A stretch of DNA of 64,000 nt from Streptomyces cynarae (lineage in GTDB: Bacteria > Actinomycetota > Actinomycetes > Streptomycetales > Streptomycetaceae): contig NZ_CP106793.1 in NCBI RefSeq assembly GCF_025642135.1, forward strand, positions 3,662,001 through 3,726,000. Direction: 5' to 3'. This document shows, piece by piece, positions 36,939-45,914 of this stretch (its first letter is position 1; each line of letters begins with the position of its first letter). The notes under the pieces were generated by a model. It searched no databases, was not told where the DNA came from, and saw only the letters and a list, made by a program, of their open reading frames with translations. The translations under genes were made by a program, and so were the position numbers.

Positions 36939-38240
36939 TCATGTCCGGCTGTCGGCGGGACGTTCGTGACCTTTCTCCGGTACCGGGGTGAACGCCACGG
37001 GCAGCGTGCGCAGGCCCCGCATGATGAGTCCGCCGCGCCAGCGCAACGCGGACTGGTCGACCGCGAGCCGCAGGTCCGGCAGGCGGGTCAGGAGCGTGGC
37101 GAGCGCCGTCTGTCCCTCCAGGCGGGCCAGGGGCGCGCCCAGGCAGTAGTGGATGCCGTGCCCGTACCCGAGGTGCTGGTTGTCGCGGCGGGAGAGGTCG
37201 AGGACGTCCGGGTCGGCGAACCGCGCCGGGTCCCGGTCCGCGGCGGCCAGGACCACCAGGACGGGGTCGCCGGGGGCGATGTCCTGCCCGCCGACGGTGA
37301 GCGGCCGGGTGGCGAACCGCCAGGTGGCCAGTTCCACCGGGCCGTCGTAGCGCAGCAGCTCCTCGACGCCCGTCTCGAGCAGGTCGCGTTCCCCGGCGGC
37401 GAGCGACCGCTGCAGACGGGCCCGCTGCCCGGGGTGCCCGAGAAGCGCGAACGTGCCGTTCCCGATGAGGTTGACAGTGGTCTCGAACCCGGCGAAGAGC
37501 AGGATGAAGGCCATCGCGGCGGCCTCGTTCTCGGTGAGGTGCTCGCCGTGGTCGGAGGCGCGGATGAGCCCGGATATGAGGTCCTCGCCGGGGCCGGGCT
37601 CGGCGGGCAGCGCCTGGCGCTTGCGGTGGATGAGGTCGGCGAGGTAGCCGCGCATCTTCTTCACGGACCGCGCGACGCCGCCTCGCGGTCCTCCACCGTG
37701 GCGGATCATCATCCCGGCCCAGTCCCGGAAGTCGTCCTGGTCCTCGCGCGGGACGCCGAGCATGTCGCAGATGGCGTAGATGGGGAGGGGGAAGGCGAAC
37801 TCGTGGATGAGGTCGGCCTCTCCCCTGCCCGCGAACCGGTCGATGAGCTGGTCGGTGAGTTCCTGGACCCGCGGCGCGAACTCCGCGACACGCCGGGGCG
37901 TGAAGGCCTTGGAGACCAGCCGGCGCAGCCGGGTGTGGTCCGGGGGGTCGATGTTGAGCAGATGGGTCATCAGCTCCGCCTTGCGCTCGCCGGGGATGCC
38001 GGTCTTGCCCTTGGCGTGCGCGGGCTCGTCGTGATGCGCCGGGTTCTTGCTCAGCCGCGGGTCGGCCAGGGCCTGTTTGGCATCCGCGTACCGGGTGACC
38101 AGCCAGGCCTCCACACCGCTCGGCAGCCTCGTCCGGTGCACGGGGGCGTGCTCACGCAGCCAGGCGTAGGCGGGGTAGGGGTCGGCGGCGAACTCCCAGG
38201 TGAACAGTTCGGGGGCCGGGGAGGCGGTCTGGCCGTTCAC
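36939..38240 (-). CDS. Cytochrome P450 (CYP107-like)
   Basis: A 433-residue soluble monooxygenase. LLFAGFETTVNLIGNG is the I-helix oxygen-binding segment, EELLRYDG the ExxR motif, and LGYGHGIHYCLGAPLARLEG the haem loop with Cys366; the usual leading Phe of FGxGxHxC is Leu. Substrate unknown. By position it matches the S. coelicolor P450 next to the rpf genes (SCO3099, CYP107U1), recalled from memory. GTG 38240 overlaps the mazG stop in GTGA, so it is the second gene of a mazG-P450 operon; ferredoxin partners are elsewhere. Confidence 0.94.
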   Translation of the reverse strand: MNGQTASPAPELFTWEFAADPYPAYAWLREHAPVHRTRLPSGVEAWLVTRYADAKQALADPRLSKNPAHHDEPAHAKGKTGIPGERKAELMTHLLNIDPPDHTRLRRLVSKAFTPRRVAEFAPRVQELTDQLIDRFAGRGEADLIHEFAFPLPIYAICDMLGVPREDQDDFRDWAGMMIRHGGGPRGGVARSVKKMRGYLADLIHRKRQALPAEPGPGEDLISGLIRASDHGEHLTENEAAAMAFILLFAGFETTVNLIGNGTFALLGHPGQRARLQRSLAAGERDLLETGVEELLRYDGPVELATWRFATRPLTVGGQDIAPGDPVLVVLAAADRDPARFADPDVLDLSRRDNQHLGYGHGIHYCLGAPLARLEGQTALATLLTRLPDLRLAVDQSALRWRGGLIMRGLRTLPVAFTPVPEKGHERPADSRT

Positions 38241-39244
38241 TGCTTCGAGCCCCCGCTCTCCACCTCCCGGATCGCGTCCCGGTACGCGCGTGCCGCCGCG
38301 CGCAGGGCCGCCTCCGGGTCCACGCCCTCCGCCTCCGCGCGCGCGGCCAGCGCCAGCAACTCGTAGCCGATGCCGTCGCCCTGCGGGAGCGGGACCTGTA
38401 GACCCGCCGTGCGGACGCGGGAGTGCAGCTTCGCGGCGAGGGCGAGGCCCGGCTGGCCGAGCGGGATGCCCTCCGTCACCGACGTGCGCCGCTTCTCGAC
38501 CGCCTTGGTCCGCAGCCAGTGCTCCTTGACCTCCTCCGGCGTCGTCGCGGTCTCGTCCCCGAACACGTGCGGGTGGCGGTGGATCAGCTTGGCGACGATG
38601 CCGCCCGCCACGTCGTCGATGGAGAAGGGCGCCTCAGGGTGCTCCTCGGCTATCCGGGCGTGGAAGACGACCTGGAGCAGGACGTCGCCCAGCTCCTCCC
38701 GCAGCTCCTCGCGGTCGCCCGCCTCGATCGCCTCGACCAGTTCGTACGCCTCCTCGATGCCGTACTTGGCCAGGCCCAGGTGGGTCTGCCGGGACGACCA
38801 GGGGCACTCGGCGCGGATGCGGTCCATGACCTGCACCAGGTCCAGGAGACGGGCGCCCGGGAGGTCGTACGACGCGGGCAGCAGCTCCAGCTCCGGCATC
38901 TGGACGCGGCCCGATCCTGCGAGGCGCGCCAGGCCGTCCGTCAGCGCGGGCTCGCCCTCACCCGTGGCGACGACGACCACCGTGCGGCCGCCGGCGCAGG
39001 CGTCGACCAGCTCCTGCGCGCTCGGGGCGGCCTCCTCGACCGCTATGCCCGCCTCGCGCAGATAGGGCAGCTGCGGGTGCGCGCCGTCCGCGCACAGGAC
39101 CCGGTCGGCGGCGTGCAGTGCCTGCCAGGCGGGCCAGGACAGGAGGCCGGGCGCGACCCGGTGGCTGGTGGTGAGCAGGACGATCCGGCCGGGCTCGGCG
39201 GTCGCCTCCGGTCCCGGGGCCGCTTCGAAGCTGGTTGCGTTCAC
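38237..39244 (-). CDS. mazG: Nucleoside triphosphate pyrophosphohydrolase (MazG)
   Basis: The protein is 335 residues. The N-terminal ~120 residues are a degenerate SAM/tetrapyrrole-methylase-like domain. The MazG domain (about 130-320) has ECPWSSRQTHLGLAKYGIEE, with the metal-binding EELGDVLLQVVFHA. It hydrolyses (d)NTPs, probably for house-cleaning. GTG 39244 is directly preceded by GGAGG without spacer, while TACGTT ends 6 nt before it, so the transcript may be leaderless. Upstream in-frame codons lack support. Overlaps the P450 gene. Confidence 0.9.
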   Translation of the reverse strand: MNATSFEAAPGPEATAEPGRIVLLTTSHRVAPGLLSWPAWQALHAADRVLCADGAHPQLPYLREAGIAVEEAAPSAQELVDACAGGRTVVVVATGEGEPALTDGLARLAGSGRVQMPELELLPASYDLPGARLLDLVQVMDRIRAECPWSSRQTHLGLAKYGIEEAYELVEAIEAGDREELREELGDVLLQVVFHARIAEEHPEAPFSIDDVAGGIVAKLIHRHPHVFGDETATTPEEVKEHWLRTKAVEKRRTSVTEGIPLGQPGLALAAKLHSRVRTAGLQVPLPQGDGIGYELLALAARAEAEGVDPEAALRAAARAYRDAIREVESGGSKQ

Positions 39245-39380
39245 CCTCCGAACGTAACGCACGCCACGGACGGCCCCCGGAGTCGTCCACAGGCATGGGC
39301 CCATCGCCGCCGGAGTCGTCCACAGGCCCGAACACCGCTCCCGGACGCCCGCCTACCGGCCCCGCTCCCGAACCGCCCGT

Positions 39381-40034
39381 CTACGCCGTCTGCTGCGCAG
39401 CCGCCGCCGTGACCTCCTTGACCCACGGGGTCTTCGCGTCCGCCAGGCTGCTCTTCTGCACGTCCCAGGTGCCGTAGCGGGGGTTGAGGTCGACGTGCAG
39501 TTCCCGGGACGCCTGCGACATGGCCTTCCAGAAGGCGGCCTTGCCCTCGGTCGTGCTCATGTCGGCGCCGAGCGCGGCGGCCAGCTTCTGCGCCTCGACC
39601 TCCGTACGGAGGCTGTCGTCGAGGCGCTGGGGGGCCACCCCGTACTGCTGCAACCACACGGTCTGCAGCTCCTTCGCGCCTCCCGCCTGCGCCTGGAGGC
39701 CCGCCCGCATCTGTTCGACGTCCCTGGCGGTGACGCTCACGCCCGCGTTCTTCGCGGCGCGGTCCAGGACCCTGTCCAGCACCAGGCTGTGCAGCGTGTC
39801 GCGGGTGAGGCTGCTGGTCTGGGCGACCGCCTGCTGGTATTGGGCGCCGTCCGTGGCGGCGGCGCGCTGGGCCGCGCGCACCTCGTCCACCCGGCTCTCC
39901 AGCTGCGCGACCGTGATCCGCTCACCTCCGACGACGGCCGCGGCACCCGGGTGCGCGGTGCCGCCGCACGCGGTGAGGAGAGGGGCCGCGACCAAGGCGG
40001 CGCTGAGGGCGATCGCGGGGCGACGGCGGTGCAA
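39381..40034 (-). CDS. SurA-N-domain lipoprotein
   Basis: A 217-residue exported lipoprotein. TTG 40034 is chosen because GGGAGG lies 5-6 nt upstream. The N-terminus is basic, then ALSAALVAAPLLTACGG gives a lipobox with Cys23. The mature part resembles the SurA N-terminal chaperone domain (ERITVAQLESRVDEVRAAQR, LVLDRVLDRAAKNAGVSVTA) without a PPIase domain. It may assist folding of secreted proteins at the membrane surface. Weak RBS-start choice is the main uncertainty. Confidence 0.85.
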   Translation of the reverse strand: MHRRRPAIALSAALVAAPLLTACGGTAHPGAAAVVGGERITVAQLESRVDEVRAAQRAAATDGAQYQQAVAQTSSLTRDTLHSLVLDRVLDRAAKNAGVSVTARDVEQMRAGLQAQAGGAKELQTVWLQQYGVAPQRLDDSLRTEVEAQKLAAALGADMSTTEGKAAFWKAMSQASRELHVDLNPRYGTWDVQKSSLADAKTPWVKEVTAAAAQQTA

Positions 40035-40187
40035 AATGACCTCCCAGGGTGGGGGATTGTGCGACGGTGCACAAGGTCTTGCGGTGATCGATGGTAAGGA
40101 GCGGACCGGCTCCGGCCAACCCATTCGACCAACGATTCACCGGCGCTTCGGGCACCGCCCGCCCCTGGTGAGCGCCCGTCCGGCCGC

Positions 40188-40823
40188 TCAGGCCCGTCCG
40201 TCCACCGCTCGCTCGACCGCCCCGGCCACGTCGGCGCGCAGCTTGTCGCCGGTGTCGAGCCTGGTCACATTGGTACCGGCGGCCTCGCCGCCCCCGGTGC
40301 CGACGAGCACGAAGCCGACCTTCCGGTACCCCGGTGCCGTCTGCGCGGCGGCCGAGGTCTCGGCCCGGCCGACGGCGAGCACCACGTCGCAGGAGCGCTG
40401 CAGCAGACCGTTGAGGTACGGGCGCGCGTTGGCGGCGCTCTGCTCCCCGGTCACGGGCGCGTAGCTCACGCGCGCGTGCGTCTTGAGGGAGGCGTCCTGC
40501 ATGCCCTGCCAGACCTCGGCGGCGGTGGTCCCCGCCGTGATGCCCTTGGCGTCGGTGAGGAGGCAGGCGTCGACGTCGTTGTAGTGCCTCGCCCGGGTGT
40601 CCGGGATCGGCGGCCGGTCGTCGTGCCGGAGGAACAGCGTGCCGGCGACGACCACCGCGGCGACCACGGCCAGCGAGCCCGCCGTCAGCGCGATGGTGCG
40701 TCCGCGGAGCGAGCGCAGCCAGGCGACGACGGCGCGCCCCACCGCGGCGGGCCGCCCTCCGGGTCCCGCCTGCCCCGCCTGCCCCGGGCGCGCCTGCGCC
40801 ACCTGCCTGACCTTCTTGGCCAC
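40188..40823 (-). CDS. Membrane-anchored BMP-like periplasmic-binding fragment
   Basis: The predicted product is 211 residues. A Pro/Ala/Gly-rich cytoplasmic start (1-~42) is followed by a membrane helix ALTAGSLAVVAAVVVAGTLF (about 45-64). The rest resembles the first lobe of a basic-membrane-protein (BMP) binding protein: ACLLTDAKGITAGTTAAEVW, YAPVTGEQSAANARPYLNGL, CDVVLAVGRA. It lacks the second lobe, so it is unlikely to bind ligand like a normal SBP. GTG 40823 has GCGGAGAA upstream. Role unknown. Confidence 0.75.
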   Translation of the reverse strand: MAKKVRQVAQARPGQAGQAGPGGRPAAVGRAVVAWLRSLRGRTIALTAGSLAVVAAVVVAGTLFLRHDDRPPIPDTRARHYNDVDACLLTDAKGITAGTTAAEVWQGMQDASLKTHARVSYAPVTGEQSAANARPYLNGLLQRSCDVVLAVGRAETSAAAQTAPGYRKVGFVLVGTGGGEAAGTNVTRLDTGDKLRADVAGAVERAVDGRA

Positions 40824-40835
40824 CGGTTCTCCGCT

Positions 40836-40960
40836 CTCCTGCCGTACGTCGATGTCTGGTCCCCGTCGTACGAGTATCCGCTGTCCCGCCGTACGTCTGT
40901 GTCAGCTGTCCTGCCGTCGTACGTCTGTATCAGCTGTCCTGCCGCCGTACGTCTGCGTCA
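40836..40960. repeat. Tandem imperfect 25-28-bp repeats
   Basis: Units 40880-40904 (25 nt), 40905-40932 and 40933-40960 (28 nt each) share GCTGTCCTGCCG..GTACGTCTG..TCA; a degraded copy lies at about 40836-40860. The array overlaps the 3' end of the next gene and encodes its C-terminus. Confidence 0.75.
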
Positions 40961-41267
40961 GCGGCCGCCGCGGCCAGACCTTCCAGGCGTGGATCGAGGC
41001 GCCGGCCATCGACAGCAGGATCAGCAGGACGTCGAGCGCGAACAGCGGCCCGTGCGTCGTGTCCGGCGTCAACTCCAGCTCGCCGACCCAGGCCGCGAGG
41101 ACCGCGCTGAACGCCGCGAAGGCCCACCAGTCCGTCGCCCTGCGCCGACGCAGGGCGAGCACGAGGGACGGCACGGGGCACAGCAGCCCCAGGCTGACGA
41201 CGGGCAGTGCGGCGATGCCCGCCCGCACGGCGAACAGCCGGACTGCCGGTATGGCGACGACCTTCAT
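40902..41267 (-). CDS. Small membrane protein with repeat-derived C-terminus
   Basis: The protein is 121 residues. Three hydrophobic segments (about 15-37, 48-62, 75-92) flank the motif LALRRRRATDWWAFAAFS. The same motif (YAAIRRRRPSDWGAFGSFV) occurs in the plus-strand gene at 42592, so the two are paralogues. The last ~16 residues (TYGGRTADTDVRRQDS) are encoded by tandem repeats and are probably not ancestral. ATG 41267 has GAGGGG 7 nt upstream. Function unknown. Confidence 0.7.
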   Translation of the reverse strand: MKVVAIPAVRLFAVRAGIAALPVVSLGLLCPVPSLVLALRRRRATDWWAFAAFSAVLAAWVGELELTPDTTHGPLFALDVLLILLSMAGASIHAWKVWPRRPLTQTYGGRTADTDVRRQDS

Positions 41268-41301
41268 GTACCACCCCTCATGTCGTGGCTCGGCGGCCGG
41301 T

Positions 41302-42129
41302 TCAGCCGGTGATGGCGACGGGAGCGTCCCAGGCGTCACGGTCCACGGTGATCGTGTAGCCGTTGCGCGTCTCCTTGCTGTTCACCATGTACTGGTGGGC
41401 GCGGCTGTGGTTGGTGTACTGGGTGGAGCCCCACGGCCAGTCCGTGGTCGTCGTGTACTGCTTGTCCCACAGTGCGTACCAGAGGTTGCCCGGCAGGTCG
41501 GTCTTGTTGGTCGCGGTGGCGACGGCCTTCGCGCTGGAGCTGCTGAAGCCGTAGTAGCCGGCGCGGTAGACCTTGGCGCGCAACTGCTTGTCGAAGGCGC
41601 GGACGTACGTCAGCACGGCGTTGTTGCACGACGTGTTCGTGATGTCGTACGGCTCCATGTCGAGGTAGATGGGGCTGCCGGCCTTCATGCCCAGCGCGGA
41701 CGCCTTGGCCACCGCGTCGTTCGCGTCGCTCGTCCCCAGGGTGGCGGCGGTGGTGGCGGTGAGCTTCTCCGGGTTGGAGCCGCTCTGGCAGGGCGGCTGG
41801 GCGCCGACGTAGATCGGGATGAGCTTCCAGCCCATCGAGCTGACGGACTTCACCCAGGACGCGGTGAGGTTGGGCTGGCTGCAGCCGCGGTTCTTACCAC
41901 CGACGTAGACGGCGGCCGCCCCGTAGAAACCGGTGTTCCAGGCCTTCATCGCGGCCGTCGAGGGCGCGGTGCAGGTGTCGAAGGCGTGTCCGGTGTACGT
42001 CTTCTGGGCGGGCCAGGTCGTGGCCGCCATCGACGTCTGCGCCGCTATCCCGGCACCCGCCACGACGGCGGCACCCGCCACCGACCAGGTGATGTACCTG
42101 AACTTCTTCGACTGCCGATGGCCGGCCAT
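41302..42129 (-). CDS. Secreted DUF1906 (Rv2525c-like, glycoside-hydrolase-like) protein
   Basis: A secreted protein of 275 residues with a signal peptide (1-~36; SVAGAAVVAGAGIAAQTSMA). The mature domain is a TIM-barrel-like DUF1906 fold: FDTCTAPSTAAMKAWNTGFY, YVGGKNRGCSQPNL, LIPIYVGAQPPC and SPIYLDMEPYD, whose Asp/Glu pair is the likely acidic site. Related proteins act on or bind cell-wall peptidoglycan. ATG 42129 is preceded by GGGGTGGGG with little spacing; a GTG two codons earlier is possible. Confidence 0.88.
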   Translation of the reverse strand: MAGHRQSKKFRYITWSVAGAAVVAGAGIAAQTSMAATTWPAQKTYTGHAFDTCTAPSTAAMKAWNTGFYGAAAVYVGGKNRGCSQPNLTASWVKSVSSMGWKLIPIYVGAQPPCQSGSNPEKLTATTAATLGTSDANDAVAKASALGMKAGSPIYLDMEPYDITNTSCNNAVLTYVRAFDKQLRAKVYRAGYYGFSSSSAKAVATATNKTDLPGNLWYALWDKQYTTTTDWPWGSTQYTNHSRAHQYMVNSKETRNGYTITVDRDAWDAPVAITG

Positions 42130-42591
42130 CCCCACCCCAATTTCACGACAGGCGGACGCGTGCGGCGTCCACCGGAAAGTCTTCTGAGCCCCTGAAGCGA
42201 CGCGGGTCCGGCACGGCGACGTCTGTACGGATTTGCAGGGAAACGTCCGAAGGCACACGGAACTTGAGCGTCCGAAGCGGATCGCACCGTAACCGACGGC
42301 GCCCTTCCGCTTGGAAAACGGACCCCCTCGATCGCCACAAGATTATCCCAGGAAACAGCAAAACCACCGGTCACGGGGAACGGCGACCCGGCCCACCGCG
42401 TCGCTCCTGCCTGATTCGATGATCACTCGGGCAGCCCGGGGCTGTGCGTGACCTGCGCATGACCTGGCCGCATGCGGTCCGGTCGACGCGGTGCCCCGCA
42501 GACGCTCTAGCCTTGCCCCCTGCGCTCTCCCGGCCTGTCTGCGCGGGAGAGCCGGGGTTGTGGGTCGAGGTCCGGGGACTGGGGGGTTCGG
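42130..42591. other. Intergenic stretch without a gene
   Basis: 462 nt between two divergent genes. No open frame with a ribosome site and no RNA family is recognised. It presumably holds both promoters; I could not fix clear -35/-10 pairs. Confidence 0.4.
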
Positions 42592-42954
42592 ATGGAAAGA
42601 CGGGTGGAAGCCGGCTGGCTCCAACGGATCGCCTGGGCGGTCCTGGTGTGGGGATCGCTGGGCCTGCTGGTGTGGGTGCCGTTCCTGTACGCGGCGATCC
42701 GCCGCAGGCGGCCGTCCGACTGGGGCGCCTTCGGGTCGTTCGTGCTGTACGAGTGCGTGACCCTGCCATGGGGGGCGGCCCGGGGAGAGGGGGCGGGCGA
42801 CCCCGTCCTCGGCGCGGTCGTGATGTTGAGCCTGCTGACGGCGACGGGCCTGCTGCTGTTCGCCCTGTTCGACAGGCGGACGCCGCAGCGGGCGACGGTG
42901 CACGGGGCGATGCCCGCGCCTCCGCCGCCGCAACGGAACCCGTACATGCGGTAG
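42592..42954 (+). CDS. Small membrane protein (paralogue of the 40902-41267 product)
   Basis: The protein is 120 residues. Helices at about 9-33 (IAWAVLVWGSLGLLVWVPFL), 44-60 and 67-90; the loop AAIRRRRPSDWGAFGSFV matches the paralogue. The C-terminus is Pro-rich (PAPPPPQRNPYM). ATG 42592 follows a G-rich run that may serve as ribosome site. The gene points away from its paralogue across the DUF1906 gene. Function unknown. Confidence 0.7.
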   Translation: MERRVEAGWLQRIAWAVLVWGSLGLLVWVPFLYAAIRRRRPSDWGAFGSFVLYECVTLPWGAARGEGAGDPVLGAVVMLSLLTATGLLLFALFDRRTPQRATVHGAMPAPPPPQRNPYMR

Positions 42955-43007
42955 GCCGGTGCCGTACGCCCGTACGAGTACCGTCCCGGCGCCCCCCGCA
43001 GTGCCCC

Positions 43008-44747
43008 TCATGCCCTCCGCGTCCGCCGCAGGATCCGTACGGCGGGCCAGGCCAGCAGGGCGGTGACGCCCCACATGAAGCCCGCGATGCCGAGCCACTC
43101 TCCGGTGCCGGTCTGCGTGTCGTGGCCGAAGACCGTGACCGCGAGGGCCAGGAAGGCGAAGAGGCCGGCGAGGACGCCGAACACGACCACCGCCGCCGTC
43201 TGCCGTCCGGTGCGCCGGGCGGGTGCGGGCCGCTGCTCGCCGTTCGCCGAGGTCGCCCCGTTCCCTTGGGCTGCCGCGGCCGGTCGCGGCTTCGGCTGCT
43301 GTTGCCGGGGCGGCAGCCACACCACCGCGGACTGCGGCACGGCGGCGTCGACGGCCGCCATGGTGTGCGCGTCGACGCCGTACAGGCCCGGCTCCACCTC
43401 CACGATCAGCCCGTCGGTCCCGATGAGCTGACGGCCGCCGTCGGGCCAGCTCAGCACCGCCGCGCAGGCGCGGTAGGCCACGGTGACCGCCTTCTCCGTA
43501 CCGTCCTTGGCGCGCACGGTCATGCTGACGCCCTCGTCCCCGACCACCAGCGCCGACTCGTCACCGCCCACCGAGGCGAACCGCCGTCCGGTCACCGCGT
43601 ACGTCGAACGCGTGGGTGCCGCCGTGTACCCGGCCCAGTCCGCGCTGTGCCCGGCGGGCACCTGCATCAGGGCGGTCCCGGCCGCCTCCAGGGCGACCGC
43701 GTGCAGATGCTCCGGCGTCACCGCCCACAGTTCGGAGCGCAGTTCGTCGAGGCCGCGCACCGGCCGCCCGACGAGCAGGTCCTCCGCCGCCCCCGGCAGC
43801 CTCCGTGCGGCCGCCTCGGGCACGGTCAGCGCCCCGTCGGCCCGGGTGCGCACGGCTTCCAGGTCGCCCTGCCCGATCCGGCCCACCTGGAGCCCGGCGA
43901 GGACGTCGACGAAGCCGCCGAGGACCGCGTCCTGCTTGGCGGGCAGGGCGTCCGCGAAGGCGGTCACGAGGGCGAAGCCGTCGCGGCGCGAGGCGTAGTC
44001 GGTGGCCGCCGTGTAGGAGTAGCCGCCCTCCTGCCGCAGGGCGCGGGACAGCTCGCGCTCGAGGACGCCCGCGTACATCCGGGCCGCGGTGGTGTCGGTG
44101 ACGACGGCGTCCAGCAGGACGCCGCCCTTGCCGTCGGAGAAGTAGGCGGGAGCGGTGGGCAGCGCGGAGGTGACGGCGGGCAGGGGGCGGCGCCGACCGG
44201 CGGGCAGCTTGAGGCTGAGCCCGGCCGGCAGCCGCTCACCGGCGATCCACAGCGCGGCGTTGCCCTGGGTGAACCAGGTGTGCACCCACTCCCGTACGTC
44301 GTCCGGGCGCAGGCTCCGCACGCCCCACTCCGGGTAGCTGACCAGGCCGTACCCCTGGGCGCCGTAGCGCCACAGCGGGAGCTGCCCGACATCGCGCCGG
44401 GACTCCTCGGTGCGCAGGATCTCCTTCTCGGTCTCCAGGCGCTCCATCGGCAGATCGGTGAGGGACGCGCACACGCCCTGGAGGTAGGCGACGACCTCGT
44501 GTTCGGCGCCCTCCACGTGGAAGTGGGTGAAGGCGGCCTTGGTGGCGCCGTTGAAGTGGTAGTCGGCCAGGCCCTGGCGGTGCAGGGCCAGGTGCTCGAC
44601 CAGGTGCGTGACGCCGGTCCGGGCGAGCGTCTCGTCGGCGACACCGACACGGAAGACGAGTCCGGCGCGCACGGGCCCGGTGGCGTGCGCGAAGAGGGTG
44701 GGTATGCCGTCGACCTCGGTGGGGTGGATGGCGGCCTGGGGGTTCAT
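43008..44747 (-). CDS. M16-like zinc metallopeptidase with C-terminal membrane helices
   Basis: The protein is 579 residues. The inverted zinc motif HLVEH (His48, Glu51, His52) with downstream Glu in ETEKEILRTEE is the M16 (pitrilysin/insulinase) active site, and the layout VRAGLVFRVGVADET supports it. A second M16-like half spans about 210-400. Residues ~400-500 are an unassigned region. The end has a Pro/Ala/Gln linker and two membrane helices (about 531-555, 560-577). It is probably a membrane-bound peptidase with its catalytic domain in the cytoplasm; peptide substrate unknown. ATG 44747 has AGAGGC upstream. Confidence 0.8.
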   Translation of the reverse strand: MNPQAAIHPTEVDGIPTLFAHATGPVRAGLVFRVGVADETLARTGVTHLVEHLALHRQGLADYHFNGATKAAFTHFHVEGAEHEVVAYLQGVCASLTDLPMERLETEKEILRTEESRRDVGQLPLWRYGAQGYGLVSYPEWGVRSLRPDDVREWVHTWFTQGNAALWIAGERLPAGLSLKLPAGRRRPLPAVTSALPTAPAYFSDGKGGVLLDAVVTDTTAARMYAGVLERELSRALRQEGGYSYTAATDYASRRDGFALVTAFADALPAKQDAVLGGFVDVLAGLQVGRIGQGDLEAVRTRADGALTVPEAAARRLPGAAEDLLVGRPVRGLDELRSELWAVTPEHLHAVALEAAGTALMQVPAGHSADWAGYTAAPTRSTYAVTGRRFASVGGDESALVVGDEGVSMTVRAKDGTEKAVTVAYRACAAVLSWPDGGRQLIGTDGLIVEVEPGLYGVDAHTMAAVDAAVPQSAVVWLPPRQQQPKPRPAAAAQGNGATSANGEQRPAPARRTGRQTAAVVVFGVLAGLFAFLALAVTVFGHDTQTGTGEWLGIAGFMWGVTALLAWPAVRILRRTRRA

Positions 44748-44787
44748 CTGGTGCCTCTGTTCGGCGTGTTCGTCGGGGTCATCCGGG

Positions 44788-45744
44788 TCATCCTCTGGCG
44801 AGCGCGGCGTCGCGGTGCTTGACGTAGACCGCGGTGGCGTCTCGGCCCAGGTCCGCCCAGGGGTACTCGGACGCGAGGTTGCCGAGCACGCGGAAGCAGG
44901 CGGCGGCCCGGGGCAGATCCCCCATCAGGGAGAACAGCGCCGCGAAGTAGCCCGCGACGGTGATCCAGCCGTAGCCGCGGTGGAAGTGAGGGTGGAGCAC
45001 GGACCGCTCGGCGGCTTCGACGAGTTCGGTGCGCACGGCGTCCTGGCGCAGGTAGTCCTCGCGCTCCTTGCCCTTCAGGACGAGCCAGTGCTCCATGTGC
45101 GCCTCGGCGACCATCCCGCCGTTCATGGCCCCTTCGGGCGCCTTGACCAGGCATTCCCGCGCGAAGCCGTGAACCGCCTCCCAGCTCCCGCTCCACTTGG
45201 GGCACAGCTGCTGCAGCAGCCGGCCCTGCGCGGTGAGGTGGTTCGGGTGGTGTGCGGCCAGCCGGTCGTACCGGCGCCGCGCCTCGTTCTGTCCGAGTTG
45301 CAGCCCCATGGCCGTGGTGAGGCGTGAGGCCCAGGCCGCGTCGAACGACGGGTCGAGCGCGGTGGCCCGGATCAGATGCTGCTCGGCCTGCCGCAGGTGC
45401 GCGTGCAGCCCGGCGAACTGCTCGCGGCTGACCTGCTTGGCGGGCGCGGCGGTACGGATCTCCCAGCCGATCTTCACCTCGCGGCTGCCGAGGACGGTGA
45501 GCGCGAGCACGTCGTCGGGCGCGGCGGCGAGGAGATCACGCATCCAGTCCTCGACGCCCTTCACGTCGGCCAGCACCCCGACGGCGAAGCTGCGGTCCGT
45601 GCCCTGCGGGAGCCCGTATACGTACTGCCGTATGGCCGCCCAGTCCCACGCGGCGGCGGCCTGCCGCAACCAGGCGGCCTCGGGGAAGGCGGAGGCGACC
45701 TCGAAGTCGGGGGGCGGCAGGGAGGGGGCGGAGGGGTGTGACAT
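44788..45744 (-). CDS. TPR-like hypothetical protein
   Basis: A soluble helical protein of 318 residues. Helix pairs typical of tetratricopeptide-like folds are visible (HLRQAEQHLIRATALDPSFD, LGQNEARRRYDRLAAHHPNH, GDLPRAAACFRVLGNLASEY). It lies 40 nt upstream of the M16 peptidase gene on the same strand and is likely its operon partner. ATG 45744 has no ribosome site but TAGTAT ends 6 nt upstream, the leaderless pattern. Function unknown. Confidence 0.75.
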   Translation of the reverse strand: MSHPSAPSLPPPDFEVASAFPEAAWLRQAAAAWDWAAIRQYVYGLPQGTDRSFAVGVLADVKGVEDWMRDLLAAAPDDVLALTVLGSREVKIGWEIRTAAPAKQVSREQFAGLHAHLRQAEQHLIRATALDPSFDAAWASRLTTAMGLQLGQNEARRRYDRLAAHHPNHLTAQGRLLQQLCPKWSGSWEAVHGFARECLVKAPEGAMNGGMVAEAHMEHWLVLKGKEREDYLRQDAVRTELVEAAERSVLHPHFHRGYGWITVAGYFAALFSLMGDLPRAAACFRVLGNLASEYPWADLGRDATAVYVKHRDAALARG

Positions 45745-45879
45745 GGCCGGATACTAAGCGAGGCCTGTGACAACGGGATTCGCCGGGGATGCCCGGCCCG
45801 CAGCGGGCAGAGACTCGACCGCGTCTTGACCGCTGCCCAACCATCCGGCCATCTTCCGTTAACCGGGCCTCCATAGCCT

Positions 45880-45914
45880 CCGCGCGTCTTGATCACCTGA
45901 CGTGATCCGCGCGG
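45880..45914. terminator. Inverted repeat at the island edge
   Basis: CCGCGCG (45880-45886), a 4-nt bulge, GATCAC (45891-45896), CTGAC loop, GTGATC (45902-45907), CGCGCGG (45908-45914). It lies about 110 nt beyond the last island gene and may terminate it. Confidence 0.5.
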
